From Thermodesulfobacteriota bacterium (GTDB lineage Bacteria; Desulfobacterota; Syntrophorhabdia; Syntrophorhabdales; JANXAF01): DNA of 64,000 bases. Within the stretch, counting starts at the first letter, position 1, and every line of letters starts with the position of its first letter. The notes under the pieces are model-generated. The model saw only the letters and a list, made by a program, of their open reading frames with translations. It did not search any database and had not been told where the DNA came from. The position numbers and the translations under genes are program-made. Of the stretch, positions 19,774-28,818 are shown piece by piece. The DNA lies in the NCBI GenBank assembly GCA_025062045.1, contig JANXAF010000007.1, positions 1 to 64,000 on the forward strand, in the 5' to 3' direction.

Positions 19774-19971
19774 TCAGTCTTTTTTCGTTAAAATGTCTTC
19801 TAGTAGCTCCCCTCTTACTCCCACATCTTCCGGTGTAGCCTCCCTTATATATACCACAAAGGCTGATTTGTCTAGCCCTGTAAGTTTTGCACCTATTTCT
19901 GTGAATGACCTTATCATCTCCCTTTTCTTTTCTTTGTCGAGCTTTGGACCGTAAAAAAATATCGTTGGCAT
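19774..19971 (-). CDS. 4-oxalocrotonate tautomerase-family protein
   Basis: A 65-residue protein with the family's N-terminal proline (MPTIFFYGP), which acts as the catalytic base after Met removal. The length matches the 4-oxalocrotonate tautomerase type. Substrate cannot be deduced; no aromatic meta-cleavage genes are near. It has an AAAGGAGG ribosome binding site before ATG 19971, and a TTGACA box lies about 55 bases upstream without a convincing -10. Confidence 0.75.
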   Translation of the reverse strand: MPTIFFYGPKLDKEKKREMIRSFTEIGAKLTGLDKSAFVVYIREATPEDVGVRGELLEDILTKKD

Positions 19972-20044
19972 CTTATCCTCCTTTGGGTGGCTTTTTTAGG
20001 CACGTACCTTATCATTTTACTTTTGTCAAGCAAAAAAGAGTTTT

Positions 20045-20073
20045 TTGGTCCTAAGACTCCTTTGTGGTAAGAT
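20045..20073 (+). promoter_or_regulatory. Candidate promoter for acdA-acdB
   Basis: TTGGTC (20045-20050), 17-base spacer, TAAGAT (20068-20073). The -10 ends ten bases before ATG 20084, so the leader would be only a few bases long. No Shine-Dalgarno is seen. Confidence 0.4.
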
Positions 20074-20083
20074 TGATTGAAGT

Positions 20084-21484
20084 ATGGATTCCATTTTCCA
20101 AAAAAAGCTAAAAAAAGTCTTTTCTCCAAATTCGATTGCCGTAATTGGAGCATCGGACAGTTTTGAAAAGTTAGGCTATCATGTAATGAAGAGTCTTGTC
20201 CTTGGGGGTTATAGGGGCTGCTTATACCCTGTGAATCCGGCATCCGAAAGAATATGGGGTCTTAAAGCTCATAGATCGATTCTAGATATAGAGAAAGAAG
20301 TGGAACTCGCTATCATAGTGGTTCCTGCAAAAAAATCCCTTGATGTGCTTTTTGAGTGCGGAAAGAAAAAAGTCATGGGTGCTGTCATAATAAGCGCAGG
20401 ATACAAGGAGACCGAAGGTGATGAAGGAAAGTATCTTGAGGAGAGAATGAGGGAACTTTCAGAGGGGTTGGAAATTCCTATTGTCGGTCCTAATACTTTC
20501 GGTTTTGTGAATGTAACGGATAAAGTCAATGCTTCGTTTACGTACGAATTCTCTTTAATCAAAGAAGGTGGCACTACAATCATAAGTCAAAGCGGAGGGT
20601 TTTGCCATCTTATCGGTTTTTTGGCGATCGAAGAAAGGATGGGTGTTGCAAAACTTGTGGGGTTGGGAAACAGGGTGAATTTGGATTTTCACCACACTGT
20701 GCGTTATTTTCTCGAGGAGGATTCGGCAACTAAAGCTTTGGTTTTATACATTGAGGGTATGGATGAACCGAGAAAGCTATTCAATGCAATCTCTCAATCG
20801 AAAGCAAAAAAACCGATTATAGCGTACAAATCTGCAAAAAATGTGAAAAGAGACGTCGCAAGTAAATTCCATACGGGAAGCCTTGCTGGAAATTACAAAA
20901 TCTGGAAGGGTGCTTTTCGTCAGTTTGGTATCCTTGAGGTTGCTGATTCAGAAGAACTTATCGACATCGCAAAAGCTTTAGAGGCATGTCCATCAATGAG
21001 GGGTGAACGTGTGGCAGTCCTTTCAGGACAGGCAGGTCCGGGGATAATAGCGGCCGATGTTCTTGAAAAGGAAGGTTTAAAACTGGCGAATTTTTCTGAG
21101 GTCACACAGAGAAAAATAGATGAACTTCTCCCTCCACTCGCTATAAGGACAAATCCAGTGGATATGGGTCCTGCCTGGTACAGTCCTAAAACTATCCTCT
21201 CTATTCTTAAAGTCGCATCCGACGACGAAAACACAGATGGAATACTCTTTCTCAATATGTTCGCATCCGCCAATTTAAAACTCGTAAAGGAAATGGTTAG
21301 GATTTTGAGAGATCTGGAACCCTTCAATAAACCTGTCATTGCCTGCCTTTGCGCACCACCAGGGATATGGGACGAAGAGATAAAAGAGATAGATGGTCAA
21401 AAAGGAATAGTGGTCGTTCCTACACCTGAAAGAGCTGCAAAAACTTTGGCGAATCTATATAGAATCGGCTCTACTGGCAGGTAA
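20084..21484 (+). CDS. acdA: ADP-forming acyl-CoA synthetase, alpha subunit
   Basis: CoA-binding and ligase subunit of the enzyme that converts acyl-CoA, ADP and phosphate into acid, CoA and ATP. The 466 residues start with a CoA-binding Rossmann region (SIAVIGASDSFEKLG, YPVNP). FHTGSLAGN contains the histidine that is phosphorylated in the family, and the C-terminal ligase-CoA region has GQAGPGIIAADVLE. The beta subunit starts two bases after the stop. Such two-gene enzymes are common in archaea and syntrophic bacteria. The acyl group (acetyl, aryl or other) is not determined. Confidence 0.85.
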   Translation: MDSIFQKKLKKVFSPNSIAVIGASDSFEKLGYHVMKSLVLGGYRGCLYPVNPASERIWGLKAHRSILDIEKEVELAIIVVPAKKSLDVLFECGKKKVMGAVIISAGYKETEGDEGKYLEERMRELSEGLEIPIVGPNTFGFVNVTDKVNASFTYEFSLIKEGGTTIISQSGGFCHLIGFLAIEERMGVAKLVGLGNRVNLDFHHTVRYFLEEDSATKALVLYIEGMDEPRKLFNAISQSKAKKPIIAYKSAKNVKRDVASKFHTGSLAGNYKIWKGAFRQFGILEVADSEELIDIAKALEACPSMRGERVAVLSGQAGPGIIAADVLEKEGLKLANFSEVTQRKIDELLPPLAIRTNPVDMGPAWYSPKTILSILKVASDDENTDGILFLNMFASANLKLVKEMVRILRDLEPFNKPVIACLCAPPGIWDEEIKEIDGQKGIVVVPTPERAAKTLANLYRIGSTGR

Positions 21485-21486
21485 GT

Positions 21487-22146
21487 ATGGAAACCATTTT
21501 AACCGCGTTTGAGGCACTCGAATTCCTCAAAAAAAAGGAGTTTCCTGTACTTGAAAGCAAAATTGCAAAAAAAGAAGAAGAGGCCTTATTCTATGCGAAA
21601 GAGATAGGCTTTCCAGTAACGCTTAAAATCTCATCAAAAAAGGTCATCCACAAAAGTGAGATAAGAGGGGTAAGGACATTCATAGTTGATGCAGAGGGGG
21701 TAAGAAGGGCATTTAGAGACCTTCTGGATTCTTTCTATTCCATTTTCCGCGAAGATGATCTAGAAGGCATAATAGTTCAAAAGATGGGTTTTGGTTTTGA
21801 AATGATCGTTGGGGTATACGAGGACATAAATTTCGGTCCGGTCATCATGGTTGGTCAAGGAGGAATCTACGTGGAAGATGTAGGAGACGTAACATTTAGA
21901 CTTTTACCCATCACAGAGAGGGACGCCACGTCCATGTTTGAGGATATCTCGGTCTCAAAAGTAGTACGATCAAAAAGAATCGCAGATTTTGACGTTTTAA
22001 AATTCCTACAGTTCGTAAAGAAAGTGTCAGATCTTGCTACGCAAAGACCAGAGATAAAGGAAATGGACCTCAATCCGGTCTTTGTCTCGAAAGAAGTGAT
22101 GATATGTGATGCCCGAATAAGACTCCTTGGAGCGAGATCCGTATGA
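21487..22146 (+). CDS. acdB: ADP-forming acyl-CoA synthetase, beta subunit (ATP-grasp)
   Basis: Nucleotide-binding partner of the preceding gene. The 219 residues form an ATP-grasp fold: KISSKKVIHKSEIRGV, VQKMGFGFEMIVGVYED, FGPVIMVGQGGIYVE, and the C-terminal EMDLNPVFV. Length and order match the free-standing beta subunits of archaeal acetyl-CoA synthetase (ADP-forming). Together they could recover ATP from acetyl-CoA or another acyl-CoA formed by the catabolic pathways in this window. Confidence 0.85.
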   Translation: METILTAFEALEFLKKKEFPVLESKIAKKEEEALFYAKEIGFPVTLKISSKKVIHKSEIRGVRTFIVDAEGVRRAFRDLLDSFYSIFREDDLEGIIVQKMGFGFEMIVGVYEDINFGPVIMVGQGGIYVEDVGDVTFRLLPITERDATSMFEDISVSKVVRSKRIADFDVLKFLQFVKKVSDLATQRPEIKEMDLNPVFVSKEVMICDARIRLLGARSV

Positions 22147-22166
22147 GCTTTCCGTGTACTGCCTTG

Positions 22167-23453
22167 CTACGGGATTTTCACACTCCCATCATACGGGTTT
22201 CTTATAAGCCAGATGATCAAGATGGAAGCAATTACTGAACCTGATATGACAATGAATGTATTGGGCCAGTACGTACCTTTGAGATCGTATATGAGTCCCA
22301 CTGCCCAGACCCCCAAAACGGAAAGTCCATAGATTGCCGCTTCAAAGAAACCATATATCGCGCCGAATCTTTCCCCTTTGAATAGATCAGCAAGGATCGC
22401 CATAAATGAGGGAGCTGTTACTCCCCAGCCCGCACTGAAAGAAAAAACAAAGATGTAGATGAGCCACTCCCTTTCCGGTTGCGTAAGAAATAGAGAGACC
22501 CCGCTTAGGATCAGGAATGAAGCGCCCATCGTATATGATACCTTTCTTCCCTTCCAGTCGGAAAGCCAGCCCCAAAGTACCCGAAAAAGAGAAGAAACGA
22601 CGCCCACAATGGCAAGGGCAGAGGAGGCTTGATTTAATGATATGCCCTGGTCCATAAAGATCCGTACGCTGTGAACAAGGATCACATGAACGCTAAGCAG
22701 GACTAGAGATCCAAAGGCTACACACATCAAGAACTGATTGCTCAAGAGTACTTTTTTGAGTTTGGTTTTTTCGCAACTATCTTTAGCGGAGTCTTGCTCT
22801 TTTGGACTTCTCGGACTTGAAGCCCTATTTTCGGGTTTGTGTTTTAGAAGAAACCCGTTTGTTGGAAAGAGGAGAATAAGGGCCAGAAGACCCAAAACGA
22901 AGAAAGCCTCTCTCCATCCATGAGTGCTAATGAGAGCCTCGCTTATTATCAGAAGGGAGAATGTTCCAAATCCCATTCCAGATGATGCAATCCCAGAGGC
23001 TAGTCCCCTTCGTTTTTCGAACCAGTGCGCAAGGATCGCAGAATAGGGAACTATGCTTACGCAAGCGGTGCCGATCCCCACAATTATGCCGTAGTAAAGA
23101 TAAAACTCAAAAAGGCTTTTTACAGTTGAAGACAACATAAGACCTATAGCCAAAAGAATTATTCCGGGAAGAATAACAAATCTCGGTCCGAACCTGTCTA
23201 TGGCTCCCCCGATAAAAGGCACAGAGACCATATACATGACGAAGGTGATTGACTGGACAAATGCCGTGCTGGCCCTTGACCATTGAAATTCGTCAAGAAG
23301 AGTCGCGTAAAACACCGAAAAACTGGACCTGATCCCCATCCAGAAAGCCATCGACAAAAAGCTGATTCCCACAAGGATCCAGCCGTAAGAAGATTCTTCC
23401 TTAAACTTCCAATTACCGTCGGTGGTCTGCACTGCCCTTTGGGCTCGGTTCAA
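22167..23453 (-). CDS. MFS transporter of the oxalate/formate antiporter type
   Basis: Twelve-helix major facilitator of 428 residues. The N-terminal half has FSVFYATLLDEFQWSR and GGAIDRFGPRFV between helices 2 and 3, with a matching WLSDWKGRK in the second half, which places it near the OFA and monocarboxylate porters. The start is TTG after AGGAAAGG. It lies 29 bases downstream of the molybdenum hydroxylase flavoprotein in the same direction, so it probably moves the substrate or product of that enzyme, likely an organic anion. Confidence 0.82.
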   Translation of the reverse strand: MNRAQRAVQTTDGNWKFKEESSYGWILVGISFLSMAFWMGIRSSFSVFYATLLDEFQWSRASTAFVQSITFVMYMVSVPFIGGAIDRFGPRFVILPGIILLAIGLMLSSTVKSLFEFYLYYGIIVGIGTACVSIVPYSAILAHWFEKRRGLASGIASSGMGFGTFSLLIISEALISTHGWREAFFVLGLLALILLFPTNGFLLKHKPENRASSPRSPKEQDSAKDSCEKTKLKKVLLSNQFLMCVAFGSLVLLSVHVILVHSVRIFMDQGISLNQASSALAIVGVVSSLFRVLWGWLSDWKGRKVSYTMGASFLILSGVSLFLTQPEREWLIYIFVFSFSAGWGVTAPSFMAILADLFKGERFGAIYGFFEAAIYGLSVLGVWAVGLIYDLKGTYWPNTFIVISGSVIASILIIWLIRNPYDGSVKIP

Positions 23454-23482
23454 TGACCTTTCCTAGGTTTTTACCGAGACTA

Positions 23483-25873
23483 CTAACCTTCGGGATTTAA
23501 TTCCGAAAGCAAAGCCCTCCGCAAAAGCGAATTCAGAACCTTTATTTTAAAGCCGTTCATAGGAAGGGGGGAAGCGGATGAAGAAATCATTTCCGCCAAA
23601 GCTTCTATTGTCTTATCGTTTAGAGCTTTTCCCCGCAAGAATTCTTCCGCAAATCTGGCCCTTATGGGTCTTGGCGATACTGAACCAAGTACTATTCTAA
23701 TGTCATTAACAGTATCGCCAGAAAATGTAGCGACATAGGACAAAGTGACTATTGAAAAGTCAATAGAATCTCTTAACCTGAACTTCACAAAGGACTGTCT
23801 CGCTCTGCCGTCAAGAGGAGGGATTAAAATCTCGGTGATTATCTCAGTATCGGAGAGTCGACCGCGAGGAGATTGGAAGAATTCCTCCATAGATACGACC
23901 ATTTCTCCGGCTTCACCTATGAGCTTTATCTTTGCATCAAGTGCCATAAGAGCACATGCCACATCGGAAGGATTGACCGCAACACACCCGCAGTTTATGC
24001 ATCGAGTCACTTCGTACTTTAAATCTTCAATGCTAGTTTCCCCTATATCTTCCCTCTCAAGATTCCGCTCATGTATCTCCAATCTTGGCACTTTTATCCT
24101 CTTTGAGGCTTTAAAACCTGGTACGTTAACTCTATCAAAGAGGAAATCTGTACGAATTTCTCGGACATCCTTTCTTTCTCCAGAAAGCATTTTATCGATC
24201 GCAAAGGCCACCCTCCTTCCCATTGCTACGGCTTCTACGACCGTTGCAGGACCCAGTACACAATCCCCTCCTGCGAAGAGATTTCGGGCCACATGACCTG
24301 TGATCCTTTCAGCTTTTATCATCCTTTTTTCATCTAAGAACTCTTCTGGCACAAAGTCCACGCTCGGTATTTCCCCTATGGCTTTTATGACCGCATCGAA
24401 CTCTAAAGTAAACTCCGATCCTTCGATAGGGACAGGCTTTGGCCTTCCAGTCTCATCTTTTTCTTTCAACTCCATCTTAACGCACGTAAGACTAATTTTT
24501 CCCTCTTTCTTTTGAACAGCAATAGGAAGGGTTAGAAATTCGAACCTTATACCTTCCTCCTTGGCTGCCTCCACCTCCTCTGAAAGAGCTGGTAGCTCTT
24601 TTTCACTCCTCCTGTAAATGATAACGGGATTAGCCCCGAGCCTCAAAAGAACTCGTGCCACATCTATGGCCACATTCCCCCCGCCTATTACGGCAACGTG
24701 ACTTCCCGGTACCTCTTTTGAACCTGAATTCACTCTCCTTAGAAAATCTATCCCACTTATTACAAGTTCCTCCCCAGGTATATTCATCCGTATTTCTTTG
24801 TAAGCTCCTACTGCAACCAATACCGCATCGAACTTCGTCATAAGCTCATATATGGAGATATCCTTTCCGATCTCTGTGTTAGTTTTAAAACGAATACCCA
24901 AAACTTTTTGGAAGACGTAAATCACATCATCTACAATTTTTTTCGGCAGTCTAAAGGAAGGTATTCCATACCGCAAAAGCCCTCCTGGCTCGGCATCCTT
25001 TTCAAAAATTGTCACATCGTGACCAAATCTCCTTAGATAGTACGCAGATGTAAGCCCGCAGGGACCAGACCCCACTATAGCTACAGTCTTCCCACTTTCC
25101 GGTTTTTCTATCTTTAAAATTTCTTCTGCTTTACCTAACGCGTAATCTCCCAAAAACCTCTCTAAACTCCTTATGGCTACGGATTCATCCAAATAACCCT
25201 TAGTACAGTCTTTTTCGCAGTAGTGGGGACATACGCGGCCGGTGATAGATGGCAAGGGGTTTGTCTCGTATAAGATCCTAGCTGCCTCGTTCAAATCTTC
25301 TAATCTGAGCTTTGCCAAATATGAGGGAATGTCTATCTCTGCAGGACATGAAATAGTACAGGCGGATGGCCTTTTTTGCTCTCTATAACATTCAAAGACG
25401 GAATGGTATCTATTGTCCCCAACCAAAGCATAACATGTTTTCCCGCCCTTTAGATAGCACGTTATGCGACCTCCGATCTGATGTGGATACCTGTAGTACC
25501 AGCATCTAACATCCTGGCATAGATTTCCAGCGATTGTGGCCATATTCCTGATCTGCGGAGTTCCGACGGAGAATGCGGCCTCAGAGAGGATTTTAAAATT
25601 TCGCTTAATTACAGGGGAAGATGCGATATCGGCAAGCTTTGTTAAGGCTCCAATTCTTATGCAATCTTTTTCTTCTTTTATGTAGTCTAGGCCAGGTATA
25701 GTCTTTATGTTTATGATCACTTCTGGATAGCAAGATAATGAGTCCCTCCTCAAAATGGGTATTAGATCCGTTCCGCCTCCTATGAGTTTCGCTCTTCCTC
25801 TATGCTCTAAGAGGAGTTTCAGAGCCTCTTCTACTGTTTTGGCGTTTATGTGTCGAAATGGTCTCATCAACAA
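23483..25873 (-). CDS. Molybdenum hydroxylase flavoprotein with inserted GltD/NfnB-like oxidoreductase module
   Basis: A 796-residue composite. Residues 1-125 are the first part of a CoxM-type FAD domain (GGGTDLIP, GTPQIRNMATIAGNLCQ). Residues 120-165 carry cysteines in CQDVRCWYYR, TCYALVGDNRYH and ECYR, like the [4Fe-4S] loop of 4-hydroxybenzoyl-CoA reductase beta. Then follows a full glutamate-synthase-small-chain-like module: CTISCPAEIDIPSYL, VCPHYCEKDC, an FAD site VAIVGSGPCGLTSAYYL, an NAD(P) site VAVIGGGNVAIDVARVL, and NLFAGGDCVLGPATV. At about residue 640 the CoxM domain resumes with CINCGCVAVNPSDVACAL and its C-terminal domain. The reading frame is intact. It is co-transcribed with the large and small subunits. 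Confidence 0.9.
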   Translation of the reverse strand: MLMRPFRHINAKTVEEALKLLLEHRGRAKLIGGGTDLIPILRRDSLSCYPEVIINIKTIPGLDYIKEEKDCIRIGALTKLADIASSPVIKRNFKILSEAAFSVGTPQIRNMATIAGNLCQDVRCWYYRYPHQIGGRITCYLKGGKTCYALVGDNRYHSVFECYREQKRPSACTISCPAEIDIPSYLAKLRLEDLNEAARILYETNPLPSITGRVCPHYCEKDCTKGYLDESVAIRSLERFLGDYALGKAEEILKIEKPESGKTVAIVGSGPCGLTSAYYLRRFGHDVTIFEKDAEPGGLLRYGIPSFRLPKKIVDDVIYVFQKVLGIRFKTNTEIGKDISIYELMTKFDAVLVAVGAYKEIRMNIPGEELVISGIDFLRRVNSGSKEVPGSHVAVIGGGNVAIDVARVLLRLGANPVIIYRRSEKELPALSEEVEAAKEEGIRFEFLTLPIAVQKKEGKISLTCVKMELKEKDETGRPKPVPIEGSEFTLEFDAVIKAIGEIPSVDFVPEEFLDEKRMIKAERITGHVARNLFAGGDCVLGPATVVEAVAMGRRVAFAIDKMLSGERKDVREIRTDFLFDRVNVPGFKASKRIKVPRLEIHERNLEREDIGETSIEDLKYEVTRCINCGCVAVNPSDVACALMALDAKIKLIGEAGEMVVSMEEFFQSPRGRLSDTEIITEILIPPLDGRARQSFVKFRLRDSIDFSIVTLSYVATFSGDTVNDIRIVLGSVSPRPIRARFAEEFLRGKALNDKTIEALAEMISSSASPLPMNGFKIKVLNSLLRRALLSELNPEG

Positions 25874-28149
25874 GCCTCCTTTTTCTGTAACGCCTCTAGG
25901 ATTTTGTCAGGTGTTGCCGGATACGACAAAAGCCATTTACCTATTGCGTTGCTAATTGCCATGACACAGGCAGCAGGACCCGGAGAAGTCGATATTTCTC
26001 CAACCCCCACAGCCCCAAAATCGTGAGTTGGAAATGGGGTCTCAAGGATCACATTGTTTATTTCCGGAAGGTTTCTAAAAACGCGCCATTTATAATCAAC
26101 CATGTCTGTAGTTAGTATCCTGCCCAATTTAGTATCAAAAACGGTCTCCTCAAAAAGCGCCGTATCTATCCCTGCTGATCCTAGACATCCGTTAAGCTGA
26201 TTTTCAAGGCAGTACTGATCGATAATCTGACCAACATCTGTTGCATTGACAACCCTTGTAAGCTCCGCTCTACCTGTCTCCGTGTCCACCTCAATTTCAA
26301 CAAAGCAGACCATAAAATTACATAAAGAGTAATCAGGTTCGAACCGGCCGTAGCCGATTAACGTCCTCATCGTTCCCATAGCCTTTCGCCAGCTTATCCT
26401 TTTTTCAGGATGGTTCTTTACGTATATAATGGCGTCTTCTGTGTCGAGCTCTTCCGGACTTACGTTGAGTTTCTCTGCGGCAAGTAAAAAGAGCTGACGT
26501 TTGACATCCTTTGCGGCTCTAATAACAGCGCTGCCTATCGCGTAAGTCCCTCTCGAACCGACAAGTCCGAACTCGTACGGATTCACTTCCGACTCAGAAG
26601 GAGAGACGAATATTCTCTCTGGAGGTATCTGGAGAACTTCAGCTGCTATTTTACACAAATTACTCCTTTGCCCGCCGCCTTGCTCAGGGACCGCAACGTA
26701 GAGTGTACAAGTCTCATCAGGATCGATCCGCATGTAAGCTTCCGCCACATCCTCTCCCACATCAGCGTTTCCATGAACTCCTACTCCTACCCCTATCCTT
26801 TTCGAACCTCTTATCTCTGTGGGCTTTAGCCAACCCCTCCATCTCTCTTTCCAACCGAAGACGCGTGCACCAGCGTCTATCGCTTTTGTGAAGTCTATCA
26901 CCCTGGATACCCACCATTCTCCATCCCTCCAAAAATACCCATCCCCCGCTTTGACAACGTTCTTTTTGAAAAATTCGACGGGATCTACATCGAGTTTGGC
27001 CATTGCAAGATAAAGTAAGGGAAGAAGTGCAGATTTTAACTCTTGACCCCCGAATCCTCTTATCCATCCTGAACTGGCTCTATTGGTACAAACTATCTTT
27101 GGCCTTATATCCCAGTTAGGACATCTTATAACGAGCTGAGCCTCACCCAGTCCAACCATCACCTGAGCTTGAGTTACGGCCGAGTAATGGCCCGTATTGA
27201 CAAACCAATCTGCTTTTATCGCGGTAACCGTCCCATCTTTTTTCATCCCCACTTTACCCCGGATGCGCGAACCCAATCTTAAGGTGAATGTTGCGAGATG
27301 TTCCTCCTTTGTGTATGTGAGTTTTACAGGCTTATTCGCCTCTTTAGCGAGAAGGATCGTATATATAGCAATGGGTAAAATCGTTCCTTTAGATCCGTAG
27401 CTACCCCCACACTGGGGACCGTGGACTATTACCCTAAACTTTCTCTTCATTATGTAGTAAAGGCTTATTTTGTCCATGTAGATGCCTTGGGAGGTCAACC
27501 ACACATGAACCGTGGATGGATCTTCCCAATAGGCGATTACACCTGGTGGTTCCGGAGGAAGAGGGTTAGGTATGTTCTCATAGGAGAATGTCCCCTCAAC
27601 AATAGTGTCGGCTTCCTCGAACCCTTTCTCCACATTTCCAAATACGAGTTCTTTTAAGCCTTCAGGCATTTTGGGACTGCCAAACCAGGGATTGCCTAAA
27701 GGGAGAATGTTATTGGGAAACTCTTCGTAAAGTTGTGGGGCTCCAGGACGGATAGCCTCTTCCACATCGTAGACGGCCAAAAGAGGTTCGTATTCCACTT
27801 CAATCAAATCGAGGGCTTCAAGGGCAATCTCTTCTTCCGTTGCAGCAACCAAGGCAACAGCATCTCCCACGAATCGAACCTTTTTGTCGAGGGGACGGAG
27901 ATGGGACGGAATACCCATCTTCCAGTCTGGCACGTCTTTGTAGGTAAGAATTGCCTTTACTCCCGGAAGCTTCTTTGCCTTCTCAACTTTTATATCTTTT
28001 ATGATTGCATGCGGATGTGGACTCCTCAAAACCTTGCCGATTAGCATTTCGGAAAGTTTTATGTCATCCAAAAATATTGCCCTTCCCGTTACTATGTCCA
28101 ATGCATCTTTGCGAGGCGTAGGTTTACCTAAGAATTTGTACCGGCCCAT
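25867..28149 (-). CDS. Molybdenum hydroxylase large (molybdopterin) subunit
   Basis: Xanthine-oxidase-family catalytic subunit binding the molybdopterin cytosine dinucleotide, 760 residues. The hammerhead N-terminus (VTGRAIFLDDI) and the GVGE motif near the C-terminus with the catalytic Glu (AVGVGEISTSPGPA) are present. Instead of the usual GGGFGGK loop it has QCGGSYGSKG at 246-255, and instead of a HxxLEP motif it has PPEPPG near 198-203. These changes suggest an unusual substrate. It overlaps the flavoprotein by seven bases and follows the iron-sulfur subunit by one. Substrate is unknown; aldehydes, purines and N-heterocycles are all possible. Confidence 0.9.
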   Translation of the reverse strand: MGRYKFLGKPTPRKDALDIVTGRAIFLDDIKLSEMLIGKVLRSPHPHAIIKDIKVEKAKKLPGVKAILTYKDVPDWKMGIPSHLRPLDKKVRFVGDAVALVAATEEEIALEALDLIEVEYEPLLAVYDVEEAIRPGAPQLYEEFPNNILPLGNPWFGSPKMPEGLKELVFGNVEKGFEEADTIVEGTFSYENIPNPLPPEPPGVIAYWEDPSTVHVWLTSQGIYMDKISLYYIMKRKFRVIVHGPQCGGSYGSKGTILPIAIYTILLAKEANKPVKLTYTKEEHLATFTLRLGSRIRGKVGMKKDGTVTAIKADWFVNTGHYSAVTQAQVMVGLGEAQLVIRCPNWDIRPKIVCTNRASSGWIRGFGGQELKSALLPLLYLAMAKLDVDPVEFFKKNVVKAGDGYFWRDGEWWVSRVIDFTKAIDAGARVFGWKERWRGWLKPTEIRGSKRIGVGVGVHGNADVGEDVAEAYMRIDPDETCTLYVAVPEQGGGQRSNLCKIAAEVLQIPPERIFVSPSESEVNPYEFGLVGSRGTYAIGSAVIRAAKDVKRQLFLLAAEKLNVSPEELDTEDAIIYVKNHPEKRISWRKAMGTMRTLIGYGRFEPDYSLCNFMVCFVEIEVDTETGRAELTRVVNATDVGQIIDQYCLENQLNGCLGSAGIDTALFEETVFDTKLGRILTTDMVDYKWRVFRNLPEINNVILETPFPTHDFGAVGVGEISTSPGPAACVMAISNAIGKWLLSYPATPDKILEALQKKEAC

Positions 28150-28150
28150 C

Positions 28151-28660
28151 TTACCTCCCTTTAGCTATCACATCTTTTACAGCGTAAAGCACATGGTAAT
28201 GGCTTATGCAGCGACAGTAATGCCCGGATAAAGCTTCTTTTATCTCTTCATCTGTGGGAGCGGGATTTTCGGCTAAAAGGGCTTTCACGCTCATTATGAT
28301 TCCTGGTGTACAGAACCCGCATTGGAACGCTGTGTACTTGATAAAGGCTTCCTGGATAGGATCGAGCTTCCCTTCGGCGGGATTACCTATTCCTTCTATT
28401 GTTGTAATCCTTTTTCCTTGACACTCAACTGTAAGGGTAAGACATGAAAGAACTGGTTTTTCATCCAGAAGGACGGTACAAGCTCCGCACGCGCCATGGC
28501 CGCAGCCTACTTTCGTACCTGTAAGACGTAGGGTCTCCCTCAGGGTATGGGCAAGTGTGTGCCACGGATAGATATCTTTACCGACCGTTAATTCGTAATT
28601 TATCCCGTTGACCGTCAAACTAATAATGTAAATCTTTTCTTTTTGGAAGCCAAAATCCAT
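28151..28660 (-). CDS. Molybdenum hydroxylase [2Fe-2S] small subunit
   Basis: 169-residue electron-transfer subunit with two [2Fe-2S] clusters. The plant-type N-terminal site is GCGHGACGACTV plus a later cysteine (LSCLT), and the C-terminal helical domain has QCGFCTPG and HYCRCISHYHV. The last motif normally reads CRCTGY; the ISHY form is a marked variant shared with the odd large-subunit motifs. ATG 28660 follows GGGGGG. It is first in the four-gene operon small-large-flavoprotein-MFS. Confidence 0.92.
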   Translation of the reverse strand: MDFGFQKEKIYIISLTVNGINYELTVGKDIYPWHTLAHTLRETLRLTGTKVGCGHGACGACTVLLDEKPVLSCLTLTVECQGKRITTIEGIGNPAEGKLDPIQEAFIKYTAFQCGFCTPGIIMSVKALLAENPAPTDEEIKEALSGHYCRCISHYHVLYAVKDVIAKGR

Positions 28661-28687
28661 AATCCCCCCTCGTAGGACGTGTTACAT

Positions 28688-28716
28688 AGGTTAAAAGAAA
28701 TGGCAGTGCATGTCAA
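28688..28716 (-). promoter_or_regulatory. Candidate promoter of the GltD-containing molybdenum hydroxylase operon
   Basis: Minus strand TTGACA (28716-28711), 17-base spacer, TAACCT (28693-28688). The -35 is perfect; the -10 keeps only T1, A2 and T6. It would give a leader of about 20 bases that includes the GGGGGG ribosome binding site. Confidence 0.45.
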
Positions 28717-28791
28717 GAAAAATAAGGCCGTTTATGAGTGTCGAAAAGGTCCAAAAACCTGGTATTTCAAAAGCTAATCCTATCTGCACTT

Positions 28792-28803
28792 GAGATATAT
28801 CTC
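28792..28803. promoter_or_regulatory. Twelve-base perfect palindrome before the nitroreductase gene
   Basis: GAGATATATCTC reads the same on both strands and ends three bases before the TTGAGG ribosome binding site of the SagB-like gene. It could be an operator or a short RNA hairpin. The regulator is unknown. Confidence 0.3.
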
Positions 28804-28818
28804 GAGTTGAGGTAATAT

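Noticed and set aside
26330-26350. T-arm-like sequence GGTTCGAACC as a second tRNA
   Set aside because: It lies within the coding sequence of the hydroxylase large subunit and no acceptor or anticodon stem can be drawn around it.
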